Below are positions 5,560 to 6,038 of a stretch of DNA of 6,038 nt, one piece after another. The DNA comes from Sandaracinaceae bacterium. GTDB lineage: Bacteria; Myxococcota_A; Polyangia; Polyangiales; Houyiibacteriaceae. The translations under genes were made by a program, and so were the position numbers. The notes beneath the pieces are model-generated. The model was not told the origin of the DNA, made no database searches, and worked only from the letters and a program-made list of their open reading frames with translations. Numbering within the stretch: position 1 is the first letter of the stretch; each line of letters starts with the position of its first letter. The stretch lies in NCBI GenBank assembly GCA_020633055.1, contig JACKEJ010000023.1, forward strand, positions 1 through 6,038. Reading direction: 5' to 3'.

Positions 5560-5588
5560 TCGACAGCGGGCGCCGTGTGGCGCATGTC
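5560..5588 (+). promoter_or_regulatory. Weak candidate promoter of the pseudouridine synthase gene
   Basis: TCGACA (5560-5565) matches the -35 consensus TTGACA at five of six bases. Seventeen bases later comes CATGTC (5583-5588), a poor -10. The start codon is at 5595. The bases just before it, CAGCGGC, are the same as those before the 5'-nucleotidase ATG. This is the weakest promoter candidate among the complete genes. Confidence 0.2.
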
Positions 5589-5594
5589 AGCGGC

Positions 5595-6038
5595 ATGAGC
5601 GCCCCACCCGCTCCGAGCGCGCCCGCGCCCATCGCGGTCCTGTACAGAGACGACGACGTCGTGGTCGTCAACAAGCCCTCCGGCCTCATCGTGCACCGCG
5701 GCTGGGCCCAGGATCGCGTCGTTGTCATGTCCCTGGTGCGCAACCAGCTGGGACGCGACGTGTACCCCGCCCACCGGCTCGATCGGGGCACGAGCGGCGC
5801 GCTGCTCTTCGGCCTGCACCCAGCCGCCCTGCGCACGCTCAACACCGAGTTCGAGAGCGGGGGTGTGGAGAAGCGCTACCTCGCCTTGGTGAGAGGACGC
5901 CCGGACCCCGCGGAGGGGTTGGTGGACTACGCCATCCCGCGCACCGAGGACGGCGAGCGCGTACCCGCGCAGACCCTCTACCGGGTGGTGCACCAGCTCG
6001 AGCACTACGCGCTGGTCGAAGCGCGCCCCCTGACCGGC
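5595..6038 (+). CDS. truC: TruC-like tRNA pseudouridine synthase (RluA family), 3' end beyond window
   Basis: The first 148 residues of an RluA-family pseudouridine synthase are present; the gene runs off the right edge. The family isomerises uridine to pseudouridine in RNA, and TruC acts at position 65 of tRNA in the cytoplasm. The catalytic motif HRLDRGTSGALL (60-71) contains the essential aspartate, D63. Other landmarks are VVVVNKPSGLIVHRGW (22-37), VVVMSLVRNQLG (42-53) and EKRYLALVRG (92-101). The HR-W/VVVM/VRNQLG segment resembles E. coli TruC more than RluA, RluC or RluD, and there is no N-terminal S4 domain, as expected for TruC. The visible sequence ends at ARPLTG, just before the expected RxHQ motif. 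The ATG at 5595 gives a short Pro/Ala-rich lead-in before the conserved domain. The earlier ATG at 5584 reaches a stop after four codons. Family assignment is strong; the TruC subtype is an inference from motifs. Confidence 0.85.
   Translation, partial: MSAPPAPSAPAPIAVLYRDDDVVVVNKPSGLIVHRGWAQDRVVVMSLVRNQLGRDVYPAHRLDRGTSGALLFGLHPAALRTLNTEFESGGVEKRYLALVRGRPDPAEGLVDYAIPRTEDGERVPAQTLYRVVHQLEHYALVEARPLTG

Overview
This is a very GC-rich window packed with genes. Almost all third codon positions are G or C, and intergenic gaps run from 17 to about 140 bases. It most likely comes from the chromosome of a myxobacterium-type organism (Myxococcota, perhaps Polyangia). That placement is an inference. 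It rests on the composition, on start codons that lack Shine-Dalgarno sites and sit just downstream of -10-like hexamers, on a cN-II-like 5'-nucleotidase, and on a lipoprotein whose C-terminal tail resembles the AgmX/PglI 'myxo' tail. No rRNA, tRNA, CRISPR, insertion sequence or phage gene is visible.

Layout, left to right. Bases 1-139 hold no complete gene, only overlapping hairpins and a possible leftward promoter. A TPR protein with an acidic tail (140-730, minus) is divergent from a fold-type III PLP enzyme of the D-threonine aldolase / D-serine dehydratase group (783-1988, plus); only 52 bases separate their start codons. A HAD-IG 5'-nucleotidase follows 17 bases later on the same strand (2006-3433). 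A 93-base convergent gap contains a GC hairpin and a stretch that looks like coding sequence. Next, on the minus strand, come a predicted lipoprotein with an extra hydrophobic segment (3527-4198) and upstream of it a ThrE-type threonine/serine exporter (4284-5507). The exporter is divergent from a TruC-like tRNA pseudouridine synthase that runs off the right edge (5595-6038).

The genes look like housekeeping and accessory metabolism rather than one dedicated system. A loose theme is hydroxy-amino-acid handling (a PLP deaminase/aldolase-like enzyme and a Thr/Ser exporter), but the two genes are 2.3 kb apart on opposite strands. The most instructive signal is regulatory. Four of the six genes have a -10-like hexamer only 5-9 bases before the start codon and no Shine-Dalgarno, which predicts leaderless or nearly leaderless mRNAs. 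I found no convincing undescribed multi-gene system. The best leads are the promoter pattern, the coding-like remnant in the convergent gap, and the unusual lipoprotein architecture.
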